Shown here: one piece after another, positions 26,005-34,770 of the stretch
Layout of the letters: each line of letters starts with the position of its first letter
Position numbering within the stretch: the stretch's first letter is position 1
Assembly: GCA_014378105.1 (NCBI GenBank)
Contig: JACMOI010000092.1
Coordinates: forward strand, 1-40,766
Reading direction: 5' to 3'
Length of the DNA stretch: 40,766 bases
Source of the DNA: Pseudopedobacter sp.
Lineage (GTDB): Bacteria > Bacteroidota > Bacteroidia > Sphingobacteriales > Sphingobacteriaceae
Made by a program: the position numbers and the translations under genes
The notes under the pieces: model-generated
Seen by the model: only the letters and a program-made list of their open reading frames with translations
What the model was told of the DNA's origin: nothing
The model's database searches: none

Positions 26005-27138
26005 TTATTCATTTGAAATGATGGTAAACCGATAGTAATTCCTGTAAAAAGAAATATAAGAAAGAATAAGGCTCATCACCATTCCTAAATAGGCTATTTT
26101 AAACATGATGAATAGGAAAGAAGTAATCAATATCCCAAATACCCAAAACAGATACCTTTTTATATCTAAACCAAAGGCAAATAAAAATCCTCTATAAATA
26201 AAAATCAAACTTAGGGCATATGATAACAAATAAGTGGCTTTCCATATAGAGAAGTTTAAGAATAAATATAGCGTCTCAGGAATAAGTAAAATAAGTGTAG
26301 AAAGAATTAGGTATATGTAGATTTTATTCCTGGGATAAGGAAGGTTTTTGAAAATGAGTAGAAAAGTATCATCAAATTTCTTTTGATGATAAACCAGAAA
26401 AGCATGTCCAGTGCAAATCATTAATATGGCCATCTCCATAAGTCTCAAATCATTTTTAGAAGAAGGGAAATAGTAGAAATGACCTGTAATAATGATGATT
26501 GAAAAGTTTTTAATAATGATTAATGGAATCTTTAATTGATCAAGAATATAATAAGGAAATAAACTAAAAAAGGGTTTTTTCCATGATTTAGTCAGTTTAA
26601 AAAGTGGGGAGAAATCTTTAGAGTTGATTAATTGATGAGAAAGAAAACTATAATAAACCGCACTTAGCGAATTAATCACTAAAAGGAGGAATACGATGAT
26701 GATTGGAATAATATATTGTTGATTAAAGATGCCAATGATTATCGCAAATGCACCGAAAAGTATAATGGGTAAAGTGATTCGGGTCTGTAATAAAAACCAA
26801 TTTATGAAGAGCGTTTTTTTATTTATCGCTCCAAGACTATAAAATAGAAACTGTTGATCCTCCATTAAAAACTGTTTAGCCACAAATTGCCAGCTTTTAA
26901 AAGTGTAGATCAGCCATATAAAAAATACAAAAGCCAGCATTAATGGATTGGTGGCAAATAATAAGGTGAGCTTAATTTCATAAAGCACCTGCATTTCTCT
27001 TGTTACGTCTCCTGCCGTTTTCATAAAAAAGAAATAGGAGAAAATGGCTATGAAGAAAAACAGTAATAAACCAGAATGATTGCGGTAAAATGCTTTTACA
27101 AATGTTTTATCTAGAACTTTTAAAACGGGAAAATTCAT
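26005..27138 (-). CDS. Polytopic membrane protein, probable ABC permease
   Basis: This 377-residue, very hydrophobic protein has about ten predicted membrane segments, separated by short charged turns. No family motif was recognised. It starts inside the last codons of the upstream ABC ATPase gene (four-base overlap), so it is the probable membrane partner of that ATPase. The substrate is unknown. The layout resembles two-component exporters of the ABC-2 type, but this is inferred from context. A 12-base stem follows the stop codon. Confidence 0.75.
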   Translation of the reverse strand: MNFPVLKVLDKTFVKAFYRNHSGLLLFFFIAIFSYFFFMKTAGDVTREMQVLYEIKLTLLFATNPLMLAFVFFIWLIYTFKSWQFVAKQFLMEDQQFLFYSLGAINKKTLFINWFLLQTRITLPIILFGAFAIIIGIFNQQYIIPIIIVFLLLVINSLSAVYYSFLSHQLINSKDFSPLFKLTKSWKKPFFSLFPYYILDQLKIPLIIIKNFSIIIITGHFYYFPSSKNDLRLMEMAILMICTGHAFLVYHQKKFDDTFLLIFKNLPYPRNKIYIYLILSTLILLIPETLYLFLNFSIWKATYLLSYALSLIFIYRGFLFAFGLDIKRYLFWVFGILITSFLFIMFKIAYLGMVMSLILSYISFYRNYYRFTIISNE

Positions 27139-27770
27139 TCAATAAAATTTAAAGATTTGTTTTCGACCATTAAAATGGATGACTGAGGGAACAGCTCATG
27201 ATTTAAATCCTGATGAGAAGATAAGATGAAACTGATTCCTTCATGATACTTATCAATGATTAGCTGACATAGAATACCTAAAGCTTCGGTATCTAATGTG
27301 ATTAAGGGCTCATCTAAAAGAATTAAGTTGGGATGTCCCAAAAATGCCAAAACCAAAGAAAGTTTCTTGAGCATCCCACTAGAATATGTTCCTAAGCGCT
27401 CGTGGATGTAATCTTGCATCTTGAAAATAGCAATCAACTGTTCTGATTGTTCTTTTGTCCCTTTCTTTGCGGATTCAAATAGTTTCACCATTTCCATTCC
27501 TGTTAAAAATTCAGGAAAAATTGGCTCAGCTTCAGCGAAATTAACGACAGATCGAAAAGCTACCGGTTGTTTTTTAATGCTGATTTCTTTGTTTAAAATA
27601 ATATCGCCTTTAAAATCCAAAATTCCAGCAATTGACTTTAGCAAAGTGCTTTTCCCTGAACCATTGACTCCTTTAATCCAATAAATACCTTTTTGTAGAA
27701 TGAGATCATCAATTTGGATAATAGGGTTGCTATAATACCTTTTTTGGAAATTTTTAAAATGAAGCATCAA
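27135..27770 (-). CDS. ABC transporter ATP-binding protein
   Basis: This 211-residue single-domain ATPase has Walker A GVNGSGKST, a signature region YSSGMLKKLSLVLAFLG (SGMLKK replacing the usual LSGG), Walker B LILLDEPLITLD and the H-loop SSHQDL. The degenerate SSGM signature is seen in ABC-2 export ATPases. Its stop overlaps the start of the membrane protein gene by four bases. It begins 37 bases after arsC on the same strand, so it may share the arsenic operon transcript. No transported molecule can be named. Confidence 0.9.
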   Translation of the reverse strand: MMLHFKNFQKRYYSNPIIQIDDLILQKGIYWIKGVNGSGKSTLLKSIAGILDFKGDIILNKEISIKKQPVAFRSVVNFAEAEPIFPEFLTGMEMVKLFESAKKGTKEQSEQLIAIFKMQDYIHERLGTYSSGMLKKLSLVLAFLGHPNLILLDEPLITLDTEALGILCQLIIDKYHEGISFILSSHQDLNHELFPQSSILMVENKSLNFIE

Positions 27771-27807
27771 ATTTTTTAGAATATTTGATGCTAAAACGCT
27801 CTTTTTG

Positions 27808-28218
27808 TTACAATTCTGATTTATGAAAGCAATCGATTTTGTTGAGAAGATTTAAAACCCTTTCTTTAATCTCATCTCTTACTTTATTGAACTCTTCACT
27901 TTCCATATTTCTAGGATCTGGTAATTGCCAATCTTCTCGATGTTTAGCATTTACTAGTGGACATTCATCACCACATCCCATGGTGATGGCATATTCATAC
28001 GCTACTTGAGGAATTTCATCTAAAGATTTAGAATCGTGAGTGGTTAAATCGTAACCTAAATCGCTCATGGCTGCTATCGCTTTTGGATTTATTTTTCCGG
28101 ACGGTTTTGATCCTGAGCTGTAAGCTTTGACTTTATCGGTACCAAATATGTTAGCAAAAGCTTGTGCCATTTGGCTTCTATTAGAGTTTTCTATACAAAC
28201 GAAGAGGATATTTTTCAT
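27808..28218 (-). CDS. arsC: Arsenate reductase, low-molecular-weight phosphatase type
   Basis: This enzyme reduces arsenate to arsenite using the LMW-phosphatase fold. The P-loop is CIENSNRS, with nucleophile Cys8 and Arg14. MGCGDECP supplies Cys82 and Cys86 as candidate resolving cysteines, and WQLPDP holds the catalytic Asp101. At 136 residues it fits the family. The start codon is two bases after the acr3 stop. The position in an arsR-arsM-acr3 operon supports arsenate reduction over protein dephosphorylation. Confidence 0.92.
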   Translation of the reverse strand: MKNILFVCIENSNRSQMAQAFANIFGTDKVKAYSSGSKPSGKINPKAIAAMSDLGYDLTTHDSKSLDEIPQVAYEYAITMGCGDECPLVNAKHREDWQLPDPRNMESEEFNKVRDEIKERVLNLLNKIDCFHKSEL

Positions 28219-28220
28219 GA

Positions 28221-29249
28221 TTAATTAAATTTTGATTGTTGTTTTAAAGCAAATTTTACTAATAATATTAATGCAGGAACTTCAATTAGAGGACCTATCA
28301 CGGCTGCGAAGGCTACACCTGAATTGATACCGAAAACAGCAATTGCAATAGCTATACCTAACTCAAAATTGTTTCCAGCCGCTGTAAAAGCCAAAGAGGT
28401 AGATTTTTCATAACCTGCTCCTGCTTTTTTTGCAGTATAAAATGCTGCAAAAAACATGATAGAAAAATAACAAACCAATGGAATCGCAATACGAACAACA
28501 TCTAATGGTAATGCAATAATCTGATTGCCTTTCAGACTAAACATCACCAAAATGGTGAAAAGTAGTGCAACCAGCGTGATAGGACTTATTTTTGGTATAA
28601 AATTAGTTTCGTACCATATCTTTCCTTTTAATTTGATTAGAGAATACCTAGTTAAGATTCCAGCAATGAAAGGAATCCCCAAATAAATAAATACGCTTTT
28701 GGCAATCTCAATGACGGTAATATCTACATCAAAACCTTTTAAACCGAAAAGTGGAGGTAATTTAGTAACGAATACCCAAGCGTAGAAACTGTAAAAGAAT
28801 ACTTGAAAAATAGAATTGAAAGCGACCAATCCGGCGGTGTAAAGGTTGTCTCCTTTGGCCAAATCGCTCCAAACAATAACCATGGCAATGCAACGGGCAA
28901 TACCAATCATAATTAAGCCCGTCATATATTCAGGATAATCCCTCAAAAAGATAACTGCTAAAATAAACATGAGTATTGGGCCAATGATCCAATTTTGAAC
29001 CAGCGAAATCCCTAGTATTTTCTTGTTTTGGAAAACTTTGTGAATTTCTTCGTATTTCACCTTAGCTAAAGGAGGAAACATCATTAAAATGAGCCCTATA
29101 GCAATTGGAATATTTGTTGAGCCTGAGTTGAATTGGTTGATAAAACCTTCGGTAGATGGAATGAAATAGCCAAGTGCTACTCCAATTCCCATAGCTAAGA
29201 AAATCCATAAGGTTAAATTACGGTCTAAAAAGGATAACTTTTTCATCAA
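28221..29249 (-). CDS. acr3: ACR3 family arsenite efflux permease
   Basis: This arsenite exporter of the ACR3 family has 342 residues and ten predicted transmembrane segments. It carries the conserved Cys motif [19 protein letters not shown], the arsenite-translocating cysteine of the family. [20 protein letters not shown] and [12 protein letters not shown] near the end are also typical. It overlaps the end of the upstream acetyltransferase gene by four bases and is followed by arsC. Confidence 0.96.
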   Translation of the reverse strand: MMKKLSFLDRNLTLWIFLAMGIGVALGYFIPSTEGFINQFNSGSTNIPIAIGLILMMFPPLAKVKYEEIHKVFQNKKILGISLVQNWIIGPILMFILAVIFLRDYPEYMTGLIMIGIARCIAMVIVWSDLAKGDNLYTAGLVAFNSIFQVFFYSFYAWVFVTKLPPLFGLKGFDVDITVIEIAKSVFIYLGIPFIAGILTRYSLIKLKGKIWYETNFIPKISPITLVALLFTILVMFSLKGNQIIALPLDVVRIAIPLVCYFSIMFFAAFYTAKKAGAGYEKSTSLAFTAAGNNFELGIAIAIAVFGINSGVAFAAVIGPLIEVPALILLVKFALKQQSKFN

Positions 29250-29734
29250 GCGACTACTATTTTACGTCTACGTTCAAATAATATGGTATTATGCCATACG
29301 CCGTTTAGCTGACCAATTTTTTCTCGATAACCCACTTTTCTGAATCCTGATTTTTCGTGTAATCGAATACTAGCTTTGTTCTCCTCAAAAATTGTAGCCT
29401 GTAAAGTCCAGATACCATTTTTCTCGCTTTCTTTGATAAGATGCTCCATCAAAACGATACCTATCCCCATTCCCTTAAAAGCTGGTTGGATATACACGCT
29501 AGTTTCAGCCACGCCGCGATAAACACTTCTAATGGAAATAGCAGATATAGCTATCCAGCCTGCAACTCTATCGTCTATTAAACATACTAAACGGGAGTGA
29601 GGAAGATGGTTTTTATTCCATTCTTCCCACTCTGTAGCTTTTAATTCAAAAGTGGCGATACCCGTATCAATTCCTAATTCGTAAATTTTCTTTACAGATT
29701 CCCAATATTCGGGAAGCATTTCTTTTATCACCAT
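29246..29734 (-). CDS. GNAT acetyltransferase, ArsN1/phosphinothricin-acetyltransferase-like
   Basis: This 162-residue GNAT enzyme uses acetyl-CoA; the pyrophosphate-binding stretch is [50 protein letters not shown] and the closing [14 protein letters not shown] match the phosphinothricin/methionine-sulfoximine acetyltransferase branch, which includes ArsN1. ArsN1 acetylates the arsenic antibiotic arsinothricin. Its place between arsM and acr3, with short overlaps, strongly suggests that role. It could also be a PAT-like enzyme acting on other amino acid analogues. The start is three bases before the arsM end region (8-base gap). Confidence 0.88.
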   Translation of the reverse strand: MVIKEMLPEYWESVKKIYELGIDTGIATFELKATEWEEWNKNHLPHSRLVCLIDDRVAGWIAISAISIRSVYRGVAETSVYIQPAFKGMGIGIVLMEHLIKESEKNGIWTLQATIFEENKASIRLHEKSGFRKVGYREKIGQLNGVWHNTILFERRRKIVVA

Positions 29735-29742
29735 AATTTATA

Positions 29743-30579
29743 TTAACAACAGCCACCACCAGAAATACAAACCACTTTTTCAGCATAAACTGTAATACTG
29801 TAAATTCCTGTTCCACTATTTCTAAAATCGCTAATTTCTTTTTCAGATAAATATTTAGCCAAAATTTCATCTGGAATAATAATTGGTTTTTCTTTTTGAA
29901 TGGTTATATTTTTAAACAGATTCAATTTGATGATTTCTAAATAAACAGCTTTTTGTAGCGCACCAGAAACACATCCAGCATACATTTCAGCAGCATTTAT
30001 TAATTTTTTGGGTAAATTACCAACTAAAACAACATCTGATATGCTGAAATGTCCACCTGGTTTTAAAACCCTGTTAATCTCTGAAATGGCTTGATTTTTA
30101 TCAGGAACCAAGTTCAAAACGCAATTACTAACTACTACATCTACTGAGTTTGAAGTAAGCGGTAAGTTTTCAATATCTCCTTGTCTAAATTCTACATTAT
30201 TAAAACCTAACTTCTCCGCATTTTGCCTAGCTTTTTCAATCATCACGGGAGTGAAGTCAACCCCAATCACTTTTCCTTCTGGTCCAGTTTCATATCGGGC
30301 CACAAAACAATCGTTTCCTGCTCCAGATCCTAAATCTAAAACCACATCGCCTTTTTTGATTTTAGCAAACTGAGTAGGTAATCCACAACCTAACCCTAAA
30401 TCAGCGTCTCCGTGATAACCTTTTAGTTCATCATAATCTTCACTCATGATATTGTAAACCTCGGTAGAGCAAGAATTAGTTGCGCCGCAGCAAGATGTGC
30501 TATTGGTTTCTTTGTCTTGTAAAGCAATCTCACTATATTTTTGCCTTACCATTTCTTTGATATTTTCTGAATTTTCCAT
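29743..30579 (-). CDS. arsM: Arsenite S-adenosylmethionine methyltransferase
   Basis: ArsM methylates As(III) to mono-, di- and trimethylated arsenic using S-adenosylmethionine. The SAM-binding core is VLDLGSGAGNDC. The arsenic-binding cysteines correspond to Cys65 (GLGCGLP), Cys153 (SNCVLNL) and Cys203 (AGCVSGA), which align in context with the characterised algal enzyme's Cys72, Cys174 and Cys224. An N-terminal Cys pair at 30-31 may correspond to Cys44. Extra cysteines at the end (CISGGGCC) are common in bacterial members. The length of 278 residues is normal. It starts ten bases after arsR. Confidence 0.96.
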   Translation of the reverse strand: MENSENIKEMVRQKYSEIALQDKETNSTSCCGATNSCSTEVYNIMSEDYDELKGYHGDADLGLGCGLPTQFAKIKKGDVVLDLGSGAGNDCFVARYETGPEGKVIGVDFTPVMIEKARQNAEKLGFNNVEFRQGDIENLPLTSNSVDVVVSNCVLNLVPDKNQAISEINRVLKPGGHFSISDVVLVGNLPKKLINAAEMYAGCVSGALQKAVYLEIIKLNLFKNITIQKEKPIIIPDEILAKYLSEKEISDFRNSGTGIYSITVYAEKVVCISGGGCC

Positions 30580-30589
30580 GATTTATATG

Positions 30590-30922
30590 TTAGCAACAAG
30601 TTTGATTCTGATTTTTTAATTGAAGAAATAGGGCATTAAAAGCAGCTTGAAATTTGATGAATTTTTCTCCATTAATGCAGTAACAAGATTTCGGACCTGA
30701 AATAGTGCCTTGAATTAGCCCTGAATTTTTTAATTCTTTTAAATGCTGAGAAACAGTGGATTGTGCAAGTGGTAAAACCTCTACAATTTCTCCACAAATA
30801 CAAGACTGTTTTTCTGATAAAACCTTTAAGATAGCTACTCTGGCGGGATGTGAAATTGCTTTTGCGAACTCAGCAAGCTCTTGATCTATAGTTTCGAACG
30901 CTTCTTTTTTATTAGTAGCCAT
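30590..30922 (-). CDS. arsR: ArsR family arsenic-responsive repressor
   Basis: This is a winged-helix repressor of 110 residues, first gene of the ars operon. The recognition helix region is PLAQSTVSQHLKELKNSGLI. Cysteine pairs at 41/43 (QSCICGE), 80/82 (KSCYC) and 109/110 (CC terminal) are candidate As(III) ligands. CxC in the DNA-binding region follows the ELCVCDL-type site of classical ArsR. Binding would release the inverted repeat at 30939-30954, which overlaps the promoter. It starts on the minus strand and is followed by arsM after ten bases. Confidence 0.95.
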   Translation of the reverse strand: MATNKKEAFETIDQELAEFAKAISHPARVAILKVLSEKQSCICGEIVEVLPLAQSTVSQHLKELKNSGLIQGTISGPKSCYCINGEKFIKFQAAFNALFLQLKNQNQTCC

Positions 30923-30938
30923 GTTTCTTTAATTATAT

Positions 30939-30954
30939 ATCGTAAATATACGAT
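30939..30954 (-). promoter_or_regulatory. Candidate ArsR operator overlapping the ars -7 element
   Basis: A perfect inverted repeat ATCGTA-AATA-TACGAT lies 17 bases before the arsR start. On the minus strand it overlaps TATATTTA (30943-30950), a -7-like element. This is the expected place and symmetry for autorepression by ArsR. The binding is inferred. Confidence 0.65.
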
Positions 30955-30998
30955 TAAATAAAAAGTATAAAGAAACTAATTTGAAGAATTATTTAATT

Positions 30999-32366
30999 TT
31001 ACTTCACGTAGACGGTTTTGATGTTTACAAACTCATGAATACCGAAGGTCCCCAATTCTCTTCCAAAGCCCGATTGATTGATGCCACCAAATGGTAGTCG
31101 AGGGTCAGATTTTACAAACTCATTGACAAATGCACTGCCAGCTTGTAATTGTTCTTTAGCAATTTTTTCTCCTTTTTTAATATCTTTTGTAAATATTGCT
31201 GAACCCAATCCAAATACTGAATCATTGGCAATTTTGATCGCTTCTTCTTCATTTTTAGCTGAAATAATGGAGGCAACAGGTCCAAATAATTCATCATCAT
31301 AAGCAGGCATTCCCTTTTTTACATTCGTTAAAATTGTAGCTGGATAAAAAGCACCTTTACATTTAGGGATTGCTCCCCCCAAAATACATTTAGCACCCTT
31401 CTTTATAGAATTCTTCACTTGCTCATGCAGTTCGTTTCTTAAATCTATTCTCGCTTGAGGACCTAATTCAGTCTTTTCGTCCATAGGATTACCCATCACT
31501 TTAGCTGACATTTTTTCTTTAAAGAGCTTGATAAAATCTTTTTGAATTGATTTAATGACTATAAAGCGCTTTGCTGCGATACAACTTTGTCCATTATTAA
31601 TCATCCTGGAATTTACACAAGCCTCAACTGCTGTTTCTAAATCGGCATCCGCTAAAATCACATAGGGGTCACTTCCGCCCAATTCTAAGACGCATTTCTT
31701 TAAAACAGAACCAGCTTTTTCGGCGACTGCTTTACCAGCGGCCGTACTTCCAGTTATGGTCACCGCTTTGATTAAAGGATTTCCAATAATGGGATTTACT
31801 TTTTTTCCGCTGACTAATAAAGTTTGGAAGACATGTTTAGGAAAGTCGGCTGCTATCACCATTTTCTCAATGGCTAAAGCGCAACCACTCACATTAGAGG
31901 CATGCTTTAAAATGCCACAATTTCCAGCCATTAATCCAGGAGCTAAAAATCTAAAAACCTGCCAGAAGGGGAAATTCCAGGGCATAATCGCTAAAACAAC
32001 ACCAATCGGCTGAAAAGCCACAAAACTTTTAGCAGCATCAGTTTTAATTTCCTGATCTTTTAAAAAACTTTGTGCATTTTCTGCATAATATTCACAAACC
32101 CAAGCACATTTTTCAACTTCAGACATTCCAGCTTTATAAGGTTTTCCCATTTCTAGGGTCATCAACTTTGCTAATTCTTCTTTGTTCGATCTTAACACTC
32201 TGGCTAGCTTTTTCATTAAAATACTTCTTTCTTTAAAAGAAGTTTCTTTCCATAATATCCAAGCATTATGGGTCTGTTCAATCTTTAAATTGATTTTTTT
32301 TGTAGAATATTCTTTATAAGACTTTATAGTTTTTCCATTATATGGATTTATACTTTTTAAATTCAT
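30999..32366 (-). CDS. NAD(P)-dependent succinate-semialdehyde dehydrogenase
   Basis: This aldehyde dehydrogenase of 455 residues resembles the short GabD/YneI type, which oxidises succinate semialdehyde to succinate. The catalytic cysteine is Cys262 in NNGQSCIAAKRF. The general base lies in KCVLELGGSDPYVILADADLE, and the cofactor-binding stretches AIMPWNFPFWQ and TITGSTAAGKAVAEKAG are intact. The C-terminal RLPFGGINQSGFGRELG is typical. It ends 76 bases before arsR on the same strand, and arsR has its own operator, so the two are probably separate units. Confidence 0.93.
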   Translation of the reverse strand: MNLKSINPYNGKTIKSYKEYSTKKINLKIEQTHNAWILWKETSFKERSILMKKLARVLRSNKEELAKLMTLEMGKPYKAGMSEVEKCAWVCEYYAENAQSFLKDQEIKTDAAKSFVAFQPIGVVLAIMPWNFPFWQVFRFLAPGLMAGNCGILKHASNVSGCALAIEKMVIAADFPKHVFQTLLVSGKKVNPIIGNPLIKAVTITGSTAAGKAVAEKAGSVLKKCVLELGGSDPYVILADADLETAVEACVNSRMINNGQSCIAAKRFIVIKSIQKDFIKLFKEKMSAKVMGNPMDEKTELGPQARIDLRNELHEQVKNSIKKGAKCILGGAIPKCKGAFYPATILTNVKKGMPAYDDELFGPVASIISAKNEEEAIKIANDSVFGLGSAIFTKDIKKGEKIAKEQLQAGSAFVNEFVKSDPRLPFGGINQSGFGRELGTFGIHEFVNIKTVYVK

Positions 32367-32387
32367 GTTACTTATGTTTTTAGATTT

Positions 32388-32404
32388 AACAATTTACAAT
32401 TGTT
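32388..32404. promoter_or_regulatory. Inverted repeat in the dehydrogenase/yitT divergent spacer
   Basis: AACAATT-TAC-AATTGTT is a perfect 7-base inverted repeat in the 86-base region between the divergent dehydrogenase and YitT genes. It could be an operator for a dimeric regulator. No regulator gene is adjacent. Confidence 0.3.
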
Positions 32405-32452
32405 TTTGCTTAAATTATTTCAATTCAAAAAAACCTTATATTAAACACAAAT

Positions 32453-33355
32453 ATGGGAATTAAGAAAAAAATACGGTATGCAATTAAAAAGGCCGATTAT
32501 CAGGTTATTTTTAAAGAGCTTTTTTATATCATTTTGGGAATTACTTCCGCGAGTTTTGGTTTAAAGAGTTTCTTATTGCCTAATCATTTTTTGGACGGAG
32601 GAGCAATGGGAATCTCACTTCTCCTAAATATTAAAACCGGTTATTCCTTGGGAATTATTTTGGTACTCGTAAATATTCCTTTTGTTTTATTGGGTTCTCG
32701 GCAGATTTCAAAAATGTTTGCTTTTAAAACCATTGCTGCAATTGCTGGTCTGGCTTTCATGCTAACATTTGACTTTTATCCAATTATAACGTCTGATAAA
32801 TTATTGATTGCAGTTTTTGGAGGATTTTTTCTTGGTGCTGGAATTGGTATGGCCATTAGAGGTGGGGCTGTTATCGACGGAACAGAAGTTTTAGCACTCT
32901 ATATATCCAAGAAGATTAGTTTGAGTGTTGGGGATATCATTTTAGTATTTAACATAGCGATTTTTAGTGTTGCAGCTTTAGTTTTAAATGTCGAGACAGC
33001 TTTATACGCCATTTTAACTTATTTAGCAGCCTCTAAAACTGTGGATTATATTATCCATGGTATTGAAGAATATATTGGAGTAACCATTATTTCCGTTGAA
33101 AATGAAGAAATCAGACAAGCAATTATTAAAATATTAGGTAGAGCGGTAACAATTTATAAGGGAGAACGAGGTTACGTAAAAAATCTTAAAATGGATGAAC
33201 GAGAGATAAATATTGTATTTACAGTAGTCACTCGATTAGAAGTTACAAAAATGAGAAATCTTGTTAAAAGTATTGATAAACAAGCTTTTATTGTCATGCA
33301 TACTGTAGATGACACATATGGTGGCATGGTCAAACAAAGGCCACTTCATAGCTAA
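32453..33355 (+). CDS. YitT family membrane protein
   Basis: This 300-residue membrane protein has five hydrophobic segments, including SFGLKSFLLPNHFLDGGAMGISLLLN, and the conserved GGAVIDGTEVLALYISKK. A C-terminal cytoplasmic DUF2179 domain follows from about residue 215 (EEYIGVTIISVENEEIRQAIIKILGRAVTIYKGERGY). The family is widespread and of unknown transport function. Its stop overlaps that of the convergent kdsB by four bases. Confidence 0.93.
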   Translation: MGIKKKIRYAIKKADYQVIFKELFYIILGITSASFGLKSFLLPNHFLDGGAMGISLLLNIKTGYSLGIILVLVNIPFVLLGSRQISKMFAFKTIAAIAGLAFMLTFDFYPIITSDKLLIAVFGGFFLGAGIGMAIRGGAVIDGTEVLALYISKKISLSVGDIILVFNIAIFSVAALVLNVETALYAILTYLAASKTVDYIIHGIEEYIGVTIISVENEEIRQAIIKILGRAVTIYKGERGYVKNLKMDEREINIVFTVVTRLEVTKMRNLVKSIDKQAFIVMHTVDDTYGGMVKQRPLHS

Positions 33356-34101
33356 TTATTTTTTGCTTTTAAAGCCGACAGTACCTTTTGTACATCCTCA
33401 GGTGTATCTATTGCCAAACTTTCTTTTTTGGTAATGGCCACTTTAATTGTGTAACCACTTTCTATCCAGCGGAGCTGTTCGAGCATTTCTGCTTTTTCTA
33501 AAGTAGAAATTGGTAGCTTGGCAATAATACCTAAAGTGGTAGTTCTATATCCATAAATACCTATATGTTTGTAATAAGTGTGGTTTTTTAATAAATCCTC
33601 GGCTGCTACATTTTTGAGATATGGGATCACTTGCCTACTAAAATAGATGGCTTCAGTTTTTTTGTTGATGATTACCTTAGGTGTGTTATAATTGAAAAGC
33701 TCTTCTGAAGTTTCTATTTTTTTAACCAAAGTAGCTAGTTCTGTAGAAATATCATTAAAGCAACTTGCCAGCAAATTGATTTGTTTGGGGTCTATTAAAG
33801 GCTCATCACCTTGTATATTAACGATGGCATCAAATCCAATCATTTTTTTAGAAACCTCAGCACAACGGTCTGTACCGCTTTGATGTTTATCTGAGGTCAT
33901 GATTACATTGCCTTTAAAGGATTTTACGGCATTAAAAATACGATCATCATCTGTAGCCACCACTACATCAGCCAATGATTTCGCTTTTTTGGCTTGTTCG
34001 TAAACTCTTTGAATCATTGATTTTCCGGCTAAATCAATCAAAGGTTTTCCAGGAAAGCGTGTAGAAGCATATCTTGCTGGAATGATTCCTAAAATTTTCA
34101 T
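33352..34101 (-). CDS. kdsB: 3-deoxy-manno-octulosonate cytidylyltransferase (CMP-Kdo synthetase)
   Basis: KdsB activates Kdo with CTP for lipopolysaccharide core synthesis. IIPARYASTRFPGKPL is the nucleotide-binding start. VVVATDDDRI, VIMTSDKHQSGTDRCAEV and IVNIQGDEPLI are strictly typical. The ATG at 34101 (MKILGIIPAR) is chosen over the TTG two codons upstream, since homologues start there and the extension has no motif. The protein has about 249 residues, the normal size. It starts ten bases after the deoxynucleoside kinase gene and ends against yitT. Confidence 0.96.
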   Translation of the reverse strand: MKILGIIPARYASTRFPGKPLIDLAGKSMIQRVYEQAKKAKSLADVVVATDDDRIFNAVKSFKGNVIMTSDKHQSGTDRCAEVSKKMIGFDAIVNIQGDEPLIDPKQINLLASCFNDISTELATLVKKIETSEELFNYNTPKVIINKKTEAIYFSRQVIPYLKNVAAEDLLKNHTYYKHIGIYGYRTTTLGIIAKLPISTLEKAEMLEQLRWIESGYTIKVAITKKESLAIDTPEDVQKVLSALKAKNN

Positions 34102-34110
34102 AGGCAATTT

Positions 34111-34725
34111 TTAAAATAAGCCATTGATTTCTCTTTCAATATTTTCAATAATGAAACCCAAATCTTCTGGGTTATTGGCGAAATCAAGTTTATCTTTATC
34201 TAAAACCAATAGTTTTCCTTGTCTATAACCTTTAATCCAACGGTCGTATTTTTCATTTAATTTCTGCAAATAATCAATTCTGATGCTTGCTTCATATTCT
34301 CTACCTCTACGTTGGATATTTTCTACCAAAGTTGGTACAGATGCTTTTAAATAAATCAGCAGGTGAGGAGGGTTAATAAAAGAGGTGATATTATCGAATA
34401 TAGAACGGTAGTTATCATAATCTCTTGAAGTCATTAGTCCCATTTCATGCAAATTCTCTGCAAAAATATATGCGTCTTCGTAGATTGTCCTATCTTGAAT
34501 GACGTCTTTTGTCCCTTTTTGAATTTCAGTAATTTGTTGGAAACGACTATTTAAAAAGTATATCTGAAGATTAAAACTCCATCTTTTCATGTCGCTATAG
34601 AAGTCTTCCAAATAAGGGTTTTGATCTACTGCCTCATACATTGGCTCCCAGCCGTAGTTTTTAGCTAATAATTCAGTAAGAGTGGTTTTCCCAGCGCCTA
34701 TATTTCCAACAATTGCTATGTGCAT
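34111..34725 (-). CDS. Deoxynucleoside kinase
   Basis: This kinase salvages deoxyribonucleosides by 5'-phosphorylation. The P-loop is GNIGAGKTT (residues 7-15). MYEAVDQNPYLEDFYSDMKRWSFNLQIYFLNSRF holds the substrate-binding Glu and aromatic residues. QDRTIYEDAYIFAENLH carries the DR(T/S) motif, and RRGREYEASIR forms the lid. At 204 residues it belongs to the deoxyadenosine/deoxyguanosine-type bacterial family; the exact base preference is not decided. It lies between trpS and kdsB on the same strand. Confidence 0.93.
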   Translation of the reverse strand: MHIAIVGNIGAGKTTLTELLAKNYGWEPMYEAVDQNPYLEDFYSDMKRWSFNLQIYFLNSRFQQITEIQKGTKDVIQDRTIYEDAYIFAENLHEMGLMTSRDYDNYRSIFDNITSFINPPHLLIYLKASVPTLVENIQRRGREYEASIRIDYLQKLNEKYDRWIKGYRQGKLLVLDKDKLDFANNPEDLGFIIENIEREINGLF

Positions 34726-34770
34726 ATCTTATTTTGATCTGTATAAATTCAACAAGTTCTAAATCTAATA

